Of a stretch of 64,000 bases of DNA, positions 1 through 8,039 are shown piece after piece. Location: positions 1 to 64,000 of the forward strand of contig DATBNO010000097.1 of assembly GCA_036554285.1 (NCBI GenBank), read 5' to 3'. A model generated the notes under the pieces. The model had not been told where the DNA came from. It saw only the letters and a program-made list of their open reading frames with translations, and made no database searches. Position 1 is the stretch's first letter. Each line of letters starts with the position of its first letter. A program made the position numbers and the translations under genes. This DNA is from JADGGM01 sp025449955. Its GTDB lineage: Bacteria > Gemmatimonadota > Gemmatimonadetes > Gemmatimonadales > Gemmatimonadaceae.

Positions 1-9
1 CGATCGCTG

Positions 10-528
10 GTGTTTTCGATTCGAATGAACGCTGATCGCGTCATGATTCGCGACCCGATCATTGGGCTCGACGATGTGTTTCCGCCGGCCGATGCGCGTA
101 AGGCACGCGACACGGTGTACGCGACGGCCGGCATCGAAGGCGGCGCGCTCGTGATTCGCGCTAATGATGACACGCATCACCACGCGCGCGAGCGGCGCAT
201 CACGCTCGGCCCCGCGCTCGGTTGGTCGTTCTTTCTGCCGTGGCCGTATGCGTTCGGCGCGGAGACCGCGGCGTTGTCGGCGTTGTGGTTGGGTGGGTTG
301 TTCTTGCCGCTCGGCTATTGGGGCGGTCGAGCGCAACGGCCGCTCGAGACAGGCGTCGCATTGGGCGCTGCGGTGGTTGTCGGGCTGGTCGTGACGCCGC
401 TGGTGATGCGCGGCGCGTTCGTCGGCTGGGTGGAGTGGCTCGGTGTGGCCATCGGCGGTGCTGCCGGCGTCGCGTTGTCGATGCTGCCTAACGTGACGCG
501 CCGAACGGCGTCGTCGGGACGGACTTGA
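10..528 (+). CDS. Hypothetical membrane protein (possibly 5'-partial)
   Basis: I do not recognise this 172-residue protein. The N-terminal third is soluble and charged, with a His-rich stretch near residue 55. From about residue 70 there are three or four hydrophobic segments rich in Gly, Ala, Leu and Val, so it is probably an inner-membrane protein with a short cytoplasmic head. The frame is open back to the first base of the window, so the GTG at 10 is only the first start in view; ATG codons at 25 and 43 are alternatives and none has a clear Shine-Dalgarno sequence. Its stop overlaps the TTG start of the next membrane protein gene (TTGA), so the two are probably co-translated. A GCCTAAC motif lies near its end. 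Confidence 0.6.
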   Translation: MFSIRMNADRVMIRDPIIGLDDVFPPADARKARDTVYATAGIEGGALVIRANDDTHHHARERRITLGPALGWSFFLPWPYAFGAETAALSALWLGGLFLPLGYWGGRAQRPLETGVALGAAVVVGLVVTPLVMRGAFVGWVEWLGVAIGGAAGVALSMLPNVTRRTASSGRT

Positions 529-1157
529 TCGATGCGATCGCCTTTATCATTCTTCGCTTCGTGACCGGCCTCCTCGGCGCGTTCGATCTGGTTCTCAGTG
601 CGCTGCGCCCGGCGCTGTTCGGGCTTGCCGCCGTGCTGTTCGTCGTTTTCGCGTTCGACTGGTTGGTTCGGACGCGGCGAATCAGTCCGTTCTCACCGGT
701 CGCGCGATTCTTTCGACGCGCGGTCGATCCGGCGTTGGCTCCGATCGAGCGTCGCGTGGTGCGCGCGGGCGGCTTGCCGGCGAGCGCGCCGTGGTGGGCA
801 CTCGTGGTGGTCGTCATCGCCGGCATCTTGCTCATTCTCACGCTGCAGTTCGTGCGCGACATGATCGTGATGGCCGCCGTGTCGGCAAACAATGGATCGC
901 GCGGCATCTACGATCTGGTGGTGAGCTGGACCTTCGGCGTGCTCAAGTTGGCGCTGATCGTCCGGATCATCGCGTCGTGGCTGCAGATCAACCCGTACAA
1001 GCCGTGGATCCGGTGGTCCGTATCGCTCACCGAGTGGCTGCTGCGTCCGCTACGGTCGGTCATTCCGCCGTTCGGGATGTTCGACGTGTCGCCCCTGGTG
1101 GCGTACTTCGTGCTCGTTTTGTTGGAGGGCTTCATGCACTCGATCGGCGTGGCATGA
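525..1157 (+). CDS. YggT family integral membrane protein
   Basis: A 210-residue membrane protein with about five hydrophobic segments. It carries two YggT-like units: one around residues 60-115 and a clearer one near the C terminus, where an Arg-Pro-Leu-Arg-x-Val-Ile-Pro-Pro-x-Gly segment is followed by Asp-Val-Ser-Pro-Leu-Val and a final helix. YggT proteins are small membrane proteins of poorly defined role that have been linked to osmotic protection and to cell-division or envelope gene clusters. The TTG start overlaps the TGA of the preceding gene, which indicates coupling. The gene is followed by about 60 bases before a pseudo-receiver gene on the same strand. Family assignment rests on the C-terminal motif; function is not deducible here. 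Confidence 0.75.
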   Translation: MIDAIAFIILRFVTGLLGAFDLVLSALRPALFGLAAVLFVVFAFDWLVRTRRISPFSPVARFFRRAVDPALAPIERRVVRAGGLPASAPWWALVVVVIAGILLILTLQFVRDMIVMAAVSANNGSRGIYDLVVSWTFGVLKLALIVRIIASWLQINPYKPWIRWSVSLTEWLLRPLRSVIPPFGMFDVSPLVAYFVLVLLEGFMHSIGVA

Positions 1158-1216
1158 CCGTTCGCCACGGCGAGCGCATAGAGGCACGCACGTAGACTCT
1201 CACCGGAAAGGCCTCC

Positions 1217-1621
1217 ATGGCGAGCATCCTCCTGATTGGCGGAGATGAGGCATTGCTCGAGGGGCTGGCGCAGATGCTCGCGCACGCCGGACACGTGCCG
1301 CACACCGCACATTCGGTACACGATGCGATCGAAGTAGCCGCGGGGACGCGGCCGCTCGTCGCGATCGTCGAGCGCAACCTTGCGCTGGCCAATCCCGAGA
1401 TCGCGCGGCTGCCGCTCGACAATGGCGGCTCGTTGCTGATCTATCACAGGGGGGAGACGACGCGTCCCGCGCTCGCGGGGTCGCTGCAGCGTATGGTGCT
1501 GGCGGAGCTCGACCTGCCACTCGAGCGCCATCGGCTACTCGCGTTGGTGCAGCGCGTGGATGAGCGAACGCGCGCGTCCGGACGGCGCGTGGACGAGTCG
1601 ACGGATCGTCGCGTGCGCTGA
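1217..1621 (+). CDS. Stand-alone pseudo-receiver (degenerate response-regulator domain)
   Basis: A 134-residue protein whose first 115 residues follow the beta-alpha pattern of a CheY-like receiver: a hydrophobic first strand ending in Asp10-Glu11 (the acidic pair) and a third strand at residues 47-51. The usual phospho-acceptor Asp is replaced by Glu52, and no conserved Lys is seen at the fifth strand. It therefore probably cannot be phosphorylated in the normal way and may act as a constitutive or protein-interaction receiver. The C-terminal 20 residues are basic and Arg-rich. No histidine kinase is adjacent. The ATG at 1217 follows AAAGGCC at a plausible distance. The assignment is by fold pattern only; a different Rossmann-like fold is possible. 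Confidence 0.55.
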   Translation: MASILLIGGDEALLEGLAQMLAHAGHVPHTAHSVHDAIEVAAGTRPLVAIVERNLALANPEIARLPLDNGGSLLIYHRGETTRPALAGSLQRMVLAELDLPLERHRLLALVQRVDERTRASGRRVDESTDRRVR

Positions 1622-1629
1622 GCGCGCGC

Positions 1630-3054
1630 CTAACGGACGAGGATCGCCGCCTCGCTGTTGCGCAACGTGATGGACGTGACGGGGTTGCCGAGCGTGCCGT
1701 CGCCGCGTAGCGGGCGGAGCGCTTGGCCATCCGGGAGCTGCACCGTCACCGCCGTGCCATCACCGTAGTTCTTGTTCTTCCACGTCGAGTTCGGCCGCGC
1801 GAGGATGAGCGCGTGATCGAACTCGCGAGCCCAGATCTGGAAGCCATTGCCGGTGCTGTCGCGTCCCGTTTGCAGCACGCGCCGCGGCCCGGTCGGATGC
1901 CCAACTGGATACTCCTGCGCTTTGAGCCACACCTTGTCGTAGGGCACCTTCCAATTGTTCTGCAGATCGAGGAAGAGCCGATCGGGCGACTGCGGCACCA
2001 CCAAGTAATAGCTGGCGAGCTCGAACATCTTGAGCCGCTCGGCCTTCGATTCGAAGTCGCCAGGCGTAAAGGTGGCGAACGTACCGTGCGCGTTGTTGGC
2101 CTCGTCCCAGCTGTCCAACGTCACGAGCTCGACCAACACGTTGTGCGCGAGCAGCGAGTCGACCCAAGCCCAACGCTCGGTCATCGACGCGTTGAGCGGA
2201 TTGTTCACGCGCTCGAGATGCGCCGAGCCGGCGGCTGTCGCCATCGCGAAGTCGAATGGCTTCATGTACTCGGACGTGTTGATCATCACGACTTTGGGAG
2301 CGATGGCCTTGGCGACGCCTTGGACGTAGTCGACCATGTCGCGTTGGTATACTTGCCGATCCGGGTACTCCGCGATCGGCGTCTTGCCCAACGCTTTGCC
2401 GATGTCACCCGACGAGTGCGAATCGAAGAACACGCCATCGGCGTCGGCAACGAATCGTTGAATACGATCAGCGAGGTAGGCGCGTGCACCGGGATCTCCG
2501 GGATTGATCGCCCAGCGCTTGGAACCCCATGCCACGAACTGCAGGCGCGACGACTCCGATGGATCCGAGCCTGCGATGTGCAGGAACGCTTTTTCGAGCT
2601 GGTATTGCGGGTGCGCCGAGTACCATTGCTGCATGTCGTCGTAGTAGGTGGTGCCGAGTCCCTTGGACTTTTGTTCACCCGGCTGCATCACGTTCCAGTC
2701 GAGCGCGTACGGGATGACGCGGATGGTGGAGTTGACGGACTTCAAGCCTTGCGCATCGCCACCCATCACGAAGTCGAAGTGTCCGGCGGTCCACTCGCGC
2801 TCGGCGCTCCGCTGCGCCCCGTTGGTCACGTAGCCCGTCCGGAAATCCGTCACCATCGTTCGGATCTGCGGCCAGTGCGGCGACGTGGCGCTGTACGCCC
2901 GGCGTGCATCGCGTGGCGTGCTCGGCGGACGGCTCGTCGACGGCCGCGCGGCTGGAACACGATCTGCACGTGCAGCCGGTGTGCGGTCGAGACTGGCACC
3001 GACGGCGAGCGTGCCGCCGACCGCGAGGATGGTGACCGTGAACGGAAGTCGCAT
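1630..3054 (-). CDS. Secreted glycoside-hydrolase-like protein (GHL15-like)
   Basis: A 474-residue exported protein. I chose the ATG at 3054 because GAGGG lies nine bases upstream and the product then starts with a clean signal peptide (Met-Arg-Leu-Pro, hydrophobic core to about residue 20, Ala-rich cleavage region near 30). An upstream in-frame ATG at 3093 is possible. The mature part resembles putative glycoside hydrolases of the GHL15 type: a barrel-like alternation with Asp206-Gly-Val-Phe-Phe-Asp211 as a candidate catalytic-strand motif, a Trp-rich middle and a beta-rich C-terminal domain from about residue 390. The substrate is unknown. The stop codon TAG lies inside a GTTAGGC motif. It is divergent from the sulfotransferase gene and convergent with the pseudo-receiver gene. 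Confidence 0.55.
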   Translation of the reverse strand: MRLPFTVTILAVGGTLAVGASLDRTPAARADRVPAARPSTSRPPSTPRDARRAYSATSPHWPQIRTMVTDFRTGYVTNGAQRSAEREWTAGHFDFVMGGDAQGLKSVNSTIRVIPYALDWNVMQPGEQKSKGLGTTYYDDMQQWYSAHPQYQLEKAFLHIAGSDPSESSRLQFVAWGSKRWAINPGDPGARAYLADRIQRFVADADGVFFDSHSSGDIGKALGKTPIAEYPDRQVYQRDMVDYVQGVAKAIAPKVVMINTSEYMKPFDFAMATAAGSAHLERVNNPLNASMTERWAWVDSLLAHNVLVELVTLDSWDEANNAHGTFATFTPGDFESKAERLKMFELASYYLVVPQSPDRLFLDLQNNWKVPYDKVWLKAQEYPVGHPTGPRRVLQTGRDSTGNGFQIWAREFDHALILARPNSTWKNKNYGDGTAVTVQLPDGQALRPLRGDGTLGNPVTSITLRNSEAAILVR

Positions 3055-3398
3055 GCGTGAGATCCCTCGGAGCCCGATGTTCTGGGTAGTCAACGCGAAT
3101 CAGTGATGGGACGCGTGCGTCTCGTACCCGATGCAATCGGAGCGGTTCGCGCGTCGAGACATTCGATGCATATTGTGCAGGATCGCGGCCAGCGCGCTTG
3201 CTGGCAACCGCTGCCGGATCATGGCGGCGGCTGCGGGGCCACGCGCGGCGCATTGCGTCGACGCAGGCCGCCGGTCATTGTTCGGGCCGACCGAGCTGAG
3301 CGGCAGGACATCGATGGCGCGATCGACCAGGAGCGTGACCTTGTGCAAGCGATGTGGCGCCGGCGTTGGGCGAGAACGGCAGCGATGAGGCAGGCGCT
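3055..3398. other. Divergent intergenic region
   Basis: About 340 bases separate the two divergent genes. Several open frames cross it on both strands but none has coding-like composition, a recognisable product or a good ribosome binding site. An AT-richer patch near 3165-3180 (TTCGATGCATATTGTG) is the only stretch that looks promoter-like. I see no RNA gene, terminator or repeat. Confidence 0.4.
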
Positions 3399-4310
3399 AT
3401 GAATGCGGCTCCGCTGTTCATCGTTGGCGTTGGGCGAAGCGGCTCGAGCGTCTTCCATCGCTTGCTGTGTCGGCATCCGCGCGCGGCGTGGTTGTCGCGC
3501 GTGCTCGAGCAGTGGCCCAACGCAGCGCCGGCGAATCGCCTGCTCATGCGCGCGATGGCGCTGCCGATCGTTGGGCAGGGGCTGTCGGGGATGGTCGACC
3601 CCGGCGAGTGCTACGATTATTGGGAGCAGCTCGTGCCCGGATTCACGTCGCCGTGCCGCGATCTCGTCGCCAGCGACGTCCAAAACGACGTCCGTGCGCG
3701 CGTGCGGAAGGCGTTAGGCAGCGTGCCGACGACGGGCCGCCCGCAGCTGGTGGCGAAGGTGACGGGGTGGCCGAGAGTCGGATTCCTGCGCGAGATCTTT
3801 CCCAACGCACGGTTCGTCCACGTGTTGCGCGACGGTAGACCCGTGGCCGCGTCGTTTCTCAAAGTCGATTGGTGGCGTGGGTGGCGCGGCCCATCGGGAT
3901 GGTTGTTCGGGGACCTGACGCCGGAACAGGCAGCGGAGTGGCTGCGGCACGATCGCTCGTTCGTCGCGCTCGCGGGAATTCAGTGGAAAATCCTGATGGA
4001 TGCGATGGAGCACGCGAGGCAATCGGTGCCGTCGTCGTGCATGCTGGAGATCAGATACGAGGAATTGTGTCGGGACCCCGTACCGCATTTCCGGCGCGTG
4101 GCGGACTTCGCCGAGCTGCCGTGGGTGCCGGCGTTCGAGCGCACGATTCGCGCGGCCACATTACGCAGCGAGAACGAGAAGTGGCGTCGCGACTTCACGA
4201 GTGACCAGCAGGCAATTCTCGAGAGCGTGCTGCGCACGCATCTCGAGCGATACGGGTACGGAGCGCGCGTGAGCAATGAGCCGGTTCAGGCGGGCGCGAC
4301 ACCGGTGTGA
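3399..4310 (+). CDS. Sulfotransferase family protein
   Basis: A 303-residue PAPS-dependent sulfotransferase-like enzyme. The N terminus holds the 5'-phosphosulfate-binding loop (Gly-Val-Gly-Arg-Ser-Gly-Ser-Ser after a hydrophobic strand, residues about 8-17). Residues about 145-160 hold the 3'-phosphate-binding segment (Val-His-Val-Leu-Arg-Asp-Gly-Arg-Pro-Val-Ala). These enzymes transfer sulfate from PAPS to carbohydrates, lipids or proteins; the acceptor cannot be read here. I chose ATG 3399 because it places the loop at the N terminus as is usual; an in-frame GTG at 3354 would add 15 residues without similarity. It is a single gene, divergent from the exported hydrolase and followed by the metH regulatory region. 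Confidence 0.8.
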   Translation: MNAAPLFIVGVGRSGSSVFHRLLCRHPRAAWLSRVLEQWPNAAPANRLLMRAMALPIVGQGLSGMVDPGECYDYWEQLVPGFTSPCRDLVASDVQNDVRARVRKALGSVPTTGRPQLVAKVTGWPRVGFLREIFPNARFVHVLRDGRPVAASFLKVDWWRGWRGPSGWLFGDLTPEQAAEWLRHDRSFVALAGIQWKILMDAMEHARQSVPSSCMLEIRYEELCRDPVPHFRRVADFAELPWVPAFERTIRAATLRSENEKWRRDFTSDQQAILESVLRTHLERYGYGARVSNEPVQAGATPV

Positions 4311-4341
4311 GTGCCGCGTCTCAGCTTGCTTCCGGTTGGCG

Positions 4342-4370
4342 TTGCGGTTAAGCTGCTTGTAGGGTATGAA
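4342..4370 (+). promoter_or_regulatory. Candidate sigma70-type promoter for the metH leader
   Basis: TTGCGG (4342-4347), a 17-base spacer, then TATGAA (4365-4370). The predicted transcription start, about seven bases downstream, falls at 4377, immediately before the first stem of the riboswitch aptamer. That agreement supports it even though the hexamers are imperfect. Confidence 0.5.
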
Positions 4371-4378
4371 GTTTGGTT

Positions 4379-4430
4379 CGTGGCGATTTAAGGCAACTTG
4401 CGGCCACGTTAAACATTCCGCTAAAGCGCC
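4379..4430 (+). promoter_or_regulatory. SAM-II (SAM_alpha / metA-motif) type riboswitch aptamer upstream of metH
   Basis: Stem P1 is CGTGGC (4379-4384) paired with GCCACG (4403-4408). The 18-base loop starts GATTTAA and contains TTGC. After P1 come TAAA (4410-4413) and GCTAAA (4420-4425). This order, GATTTAA - TTGC - P1 - TAAA - GCTAAA, is the conserved core of the SAM-II class. The pseudoknot is also possible: loop TTGC pairs with GCTAA, and loop GGC (4392-4394) pairs with the GCC at 4428-4430. In the published marine metX aptamer, as I recall it, the equivalent pair is CC with GG, so this pair looks covariant. A terminator starts two bases downstream and metH follows, so S-adenosylmethionine should repress the operon. 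SAM-II is known mainly from Alphaproteobacteria. Structure and ligand are inferred, not tested. Confidence 0.82.
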
Positions 4431-4431
4431 G

Positions 4432-4462
4432 GCCCGGTGCCTGTGCGCACCCGGGCTTTTTT
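4432..4462 (+). terminator. Rho-independent terminator in the metH leader
   Basis: Left arm GCCCGGTGC (4432-4440), loop of six, right arm GCACCCGGGC (4447-4456) with one bulged base, then six T (4457-4462). It lies between the SAM-II-like aptamer and the metH start, the position expected for a transcription-attenuation platform. I do not see a strong alternative antiterminator helix, so the switching mechanism is open. Confidence 0.8.
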
Positions 4463-4478
4463 GTCATTTAACGATCAC

Positions 4479-7400
4479 ATGAGCGCTACTTCGGTTTCGC
4501 GGGGTCTGGCCCAACGCAACAACTCGCCGTATCTGCGCGCGCTCGCCGAGCGCGTGCTGATATTCGACGGGGCGATGGGGACGAACATCCAGCGGCATGC
4601 ATTGACCGGCGCGGATTTCGGCGGCGCGGCATACGAGGGGTGCAACGACTATCTGGTGCTCACGCGGCCGGACGTCGTGCGCGGCATCCACGAGTCGTTC
4701 CTCGCCGTGGGCTGCGACGTGGTCGAGACGTGCACGTTCCAGAGCACGCCGCGCCGCCTCCGCGAGTGGGGGTTAGGCGACAAGGTGCGGGCGCTCAACG
4801 TGAGCGCCGCCCAACTGGCGCGCGCGGCATGCGACGCGGCGGGCAACGGCGTGCCGCGGTTCGTGGCCGGCTCGATCGGCCCAACGGGCATGCTGCCGTC
4901 GAGCGATGATCCGACGCTCTCGGCCGTCACCTTCGCGGAGCTGGAAGAGGACTTCTATCAACAGGCCAAGGCGCTGATCGAGGGAGGCGTCGACCTGCTG
5001 CTCGTGGAGACGGCGCAGGACATCCTCGAAGTGAAGGCGGCGCTGGCGGGATTCGAGCGCGTGTTCGCCGAGCTCGGCCGGCGCGTGCCAGTGCAGGCGC
5101 AGGTGACGCTCGACACGAGCGGGCGCATGTTGTTGGGCACCGACATCGCGAGCGCGATGACGACGCTCGAATCGTTAGGCGTCGATGTGCTGGGGCTCAA
5201 CTGTTCGACGGGGCCGGAACACATGCGCGAGCCGATCCGGTGGCTGTCGGAGCATGCCGTGCGGCCGGTATCGTGCATTCCGAACGCCGGATTGCCGCTC
5301 AACACCGGCACCGGCGACGCGGTGTATCCGCTGGAGCCGGAGGCGTTGGCTACTGCGTTAGGCGAGTTCGTGCGCGATTTCGGCGTGCGCGTGGTGGGGG
5401 GATGCTGCGGCACGACGCCCGAGCACCTGGCGGCGGTGGTGCGCACGGTGCGCGGATTGGATCAGGCGGCCGGCCGCCGCGCGGCGCCCCATGTGCCGCG
5501 CGTGTCCTCGGCGATGCGCGCGCTCACGCTGCACCAGGATCCGCCGCCGCTGCTCGTCGGCGAGCGCGTGAATGCGCAGGGGTCGCGCAAGGTGAAGCAG
5601 CTGCTGTTGGCCGACGACTACGAGGGCATCGTCGGCGTCGCGCGGCAACAAGTCGACTCGGGCGCCCACGTGTTGGACGTCTGCGTGGCGCTCACGGAGC
5701 GGGCCGACGAGGCGCACCAGATGTCGCGGGTGGTGAAGCTGCTGTCGATGAGCGTCGAGACGCCGCTCATGATCGACTCGACGGAGGCCGAGGTCATCGC
5801 GCGTGCTCTGGAGCACGTGCCCGGGCGCGCGATCGTGAATTCGATCAACATGGAGAACGGGCGCGCACGCATCGACGCGGTGTTGCCGTTGGTGAAGCAG
5901 CACGGCGCGGCGGTGGTCGCGCTCACCATCGACGAGGCGGGGATGGCGAAGACGCGCCAGCGCAAGCTGGAGATCGCGCGACGCATCCACGACATCGCCG
6001 TGGGCGAGTTCGGCCTGGCGAGCGAAGACCTGATCTTCGACGATCTCACCTTCACGCTGGCGACCGGCGAAGCGGAATGGATCGACAGCGCCGCCGAGAC
6101 CATCGAAGGCATCCGGCTCATCAAGCGCGAGCTGCCAGGCGTGCTGACGTCGTTAGGCGTGAGCAACGTGAGCTTCGGACTGGCGCCGGCGGCGCGGGCG
6201 ATCCTGAATTCGGTGTTCCTGCACCACTGCGTGCAGGCAGGCCTCGACATGGCGATCGTGAACCCCGCGCATATCCGGCCGTACGCGGAGCTCTCGCCTA
6301 ACGAGAGGGAGCTGTCCGACGACCTGGTGTTCAACCGGCGGTCGGATGCGCTGCAGCGCTTCATCGAACTGGCGGCGACCGATGGCGCGGCGGCGGGACG
6401 CGGCGGGTCCGATGCGTCGGCGGAGTCGGATCTCGCGGCGTTGGAACCCGATGCGCGCATCCAGTGGCAGATCCTGCACCGGAAGAAGGACGGCATCGAA
6501 GAGGCCCTCGATGCGGCCGGCGTGCGCGAGCATCCGGTGCGTGTGCTCAACGAGGTGCTGCTCCCGGCCATGAAAGAAGTCGGCGACAAGTTCGGCGCCG
6601 GCGAACTGATTCTCCCCTTCGTGCTGCAGAGCGCCGAGGTGATGAAGCGTGCCGTTAGGCACCTGGAGCAGTTCCTCGAGCGCGCCGAGGGCTACACCAA
6701 GGGGAAGGTGGTGCTGGCGACGGTGTACGGCGACGTGCACGACATCGGGAAGTCGCTCGTCAACACGATCCTCTCCAACAACGGCTACACGGTGTTCGAC
6801 CTGGGCAAGCAGGTGCCGGTGAACACGATCGTCGACAAGGCGATCGAAGTGGGCGCGGATGCGATCGGACTGTCGGCCTTGCTCGTGTCGACATCCAAGC
6901 AAATGCCGATCTGCGTGCAGGAGCTGGATCGCCGCGGGGTGCGCGTCCCGGTGTTGATCGGCGGCGCCGCGATCAACCGGCGCTTCGGGCGCCGCGCGCT
7001 GTTCGTGGATGGCGAGCGGCCGTATGCGCCCGGCGTGTTCTATTGCAAGGATGCCTTCGAAGGGCTCGATTCGGTGGAAGCGCTGATGGATCCCAAGCGC
7101 CGCGAGACCTTCGTGAGCGGGAATCTGGACGAGGCTCGGCGCGACGTATTTCTTCGCACGATCGTGGGGAAGGACATCGCGGCCGGCACGGACGCGACGA
7201 CGCGCTCGGACATCCCGTCCGACAACAAAATTCCCGAGGCGCCGTTCTTCGGCACGCGCGTGCTCCGCGACATTCCGCTCGACCAAGTGTTAGCCCTGCT
7301 CGATCTCGACGAGCTGTTCCGGCTGCAATGGGGCGGGCGCGGCTCCGGCGCCGCGTTCGACGCCATGGTGCGCGACGAGTTTCGCCCAACGCTCGAACGA

Positions 7401-8039
7401 TTGTCGGCGAGCGCGCGTGCCGAGAAGTGGATCGACCCGCGTGCGGCGTACGGATTCTTCCCGGCGCAGTCGCAGGGGAACGCGCTCATCCTGTACGACC
7501 CGGCGGCGTACGGGAGCGACGGCGGCGCCCTGCGCGAGCTGGCCCGCTTCGCGTTCCCGCGGCAGGACGGCCGCGAGCGACTGTGTCTCGCCGATTACTT
7601 CCGCTCGGTGGAGTCGGGCGAGGTGGACGTGGCGGCGCTGCAGATCGTGACGGTCGGCGACACTGCCCAACGACGGTTCGATGAGCTGCAGGCGAAGGGG
7701 GAGTACACGGAAGCGTACTACATGCATGGCCTGGCCGTGGAAGCCGCCGAAGCCCTGGCCGAGTGGATGCACCGCGAGATCCGCCGTCAGTTAGGCATCG
7801 CGGGCGGCCAGGGGAAGCGCTACTCGTGGGGCTATCCGGCCTGTCCCGACCTGGATGATCATGCGACCGTGTTCCGGCTCCTCCCGGCCGCCGAGTCGTT
7901 AGGCATGACGCTGACGCCGGCGTTCCAGCTCGTGCCGGAGCAGTCCACGGCGGCGATCGTGCTGCACCACCCCGCCGCGAAGTACTACGCGGTGCGGAGC
8001 GGCGGCGAGCGCGACGCAGGCGGGGGCAGCGCGTCGTGA
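4479..8039 (+). CDS. metH: Cobalamin-dependent methionine synthase
   Basis: A complete 1186-residue MetH that transfers the methyl group of 5-methyl-THF to homocysteine through cobalamin. Domains in order: homocysteine-binding barrel (residues about 25-330) with zinc ligands Cys242 and the Cys309-Cys310 pair; pterin-binding barrel starting at Gly-Glu-Arg-Val-Asn-Ala near 365; cobalamin cap and B12 domain with Asp752-x-His754-x-x-Gly757, where His754 is the lower cobalt ligand; and the C-terminal reactivation domain with a Gly-Tyr-Pro-Ala-Cys-Pro-Asp segment near 1125 that binds S-adenosylmethionine. ATG 4479 was chosen because an upstream GTG frame would run through the terminator hairpin. 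No clear Shine-Dalgarno is present. Its TGA overlaps the GTG of the next gene. It needs B12, and a cobaltochelatase-like gene lies downstream. Confidence 0.97.
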   Translation: MSATSVSRGLAQRNNSPYLRALAERVLIFDGAMGTNIQRHALTGADFGGAAYEGCNDYLVLTRPDVVRGIHESFLAVGCDVVETCTFQSTPRRLREWGLGDKVRALNVSAAQLARAACDAAGNGVPRFVAGSIGPTGMLPSSDDPTLSAVTFAELEEDFYQQAKALIEGGVDLLLVETAQDILEVKAALAGFERVFAELGRRVPVQAQVTLDTSGRMLLGTDIASAMTTLESLGVDVLGLNCSTGPEHMREPIRWLSEHAVRPVSCIPNAGLPLNTGTGDAVYPLEPEALATALGEFVRDFGVRVVGGCCGTTPEHLAAVVRTVRGLDQAAGRRAAPHVPRVSSAMRALTLHQDPPPLLVGERVNAQGSRKVKQLLLADDYEGIVGVARQQVDSGAHVLDVCVALTERADEAHQMSRVVKLLSMSVETPLMIDSTEAEVIARALEHVPGRAIVNSINMENGRARIDAVLPLVKQHGAAVVALTIDEAGMAKTRQRKLEIARRIHDIAVGEFGLASEDLIFDDLTFTLATGEAEWIDSAAETIEGIRLIKRELPGVLTSLGVSNVSFGLAPAARAILNSVFLHHCVQAGLDMAIVNPAHIRPYAELSPNERELSDDLVFNRRSDALQRFIELAATDGAAAGRGGSDASAESDLAALEPDARIQWQILHRKKDGIEEALDAAGVREHPVRVLNEVLLPAMKEVGDKFGAGELILPFVLQSAEVMKRAVRHLEQFLERAEGYTKGKVVLATVYGDVHDIGKSLVNTILSNNGYTVFDLGKQVPVNTIVDKAIEVGADAIGLSALLVSTSKQMPICVQELDRRGVRVPVLIGGAAINRRFGRRALFVDGERPYAPGVFYCKDAFEGLDSVEALMDPKRRETFVSGNLDEARRDVFLRTIVGKDIAAGTDATTRSDIPSDNKIPEAPFFGTRVLRDIPLDQVLALLDLDELFRLQWGGRGSGAAFDAMVRDEFRPTLERLSASARAEKWIDPRAAYGFFPAQSQGNALILYDPAAYGSDGGALRELARFAFPRQDGRERLCLADYFRSVESGEVDVAALQIVTVGDTAQRRFDELQAKGEYTEAYYMHGLAVEAAEALAEWMHREIRRQLGIAGGQGKRYSWGYPACPDLDDHATVFRLLPAAESLGMTLTPAFQLVPEQSTAAIVLHHPAAKYYAVRSGGERDAGGGSAS

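Noticed and set aside
1723..3060. A 445-codon open frame on the plus strand opposite the exported hydrolase gene
   Set aside because: The minus-strand product has a signal peptide, ribosome site and coherent fold pattern; the plus-strand product is Arg/His-rich shadow sequence.
3094..3400. Short open frames on both strands in the gap before the sulfotransferase gene
   Set aside because: They overlap one another, have no ribosome sites or recognisable products, and disappear with a sensible sulfotransferase start.
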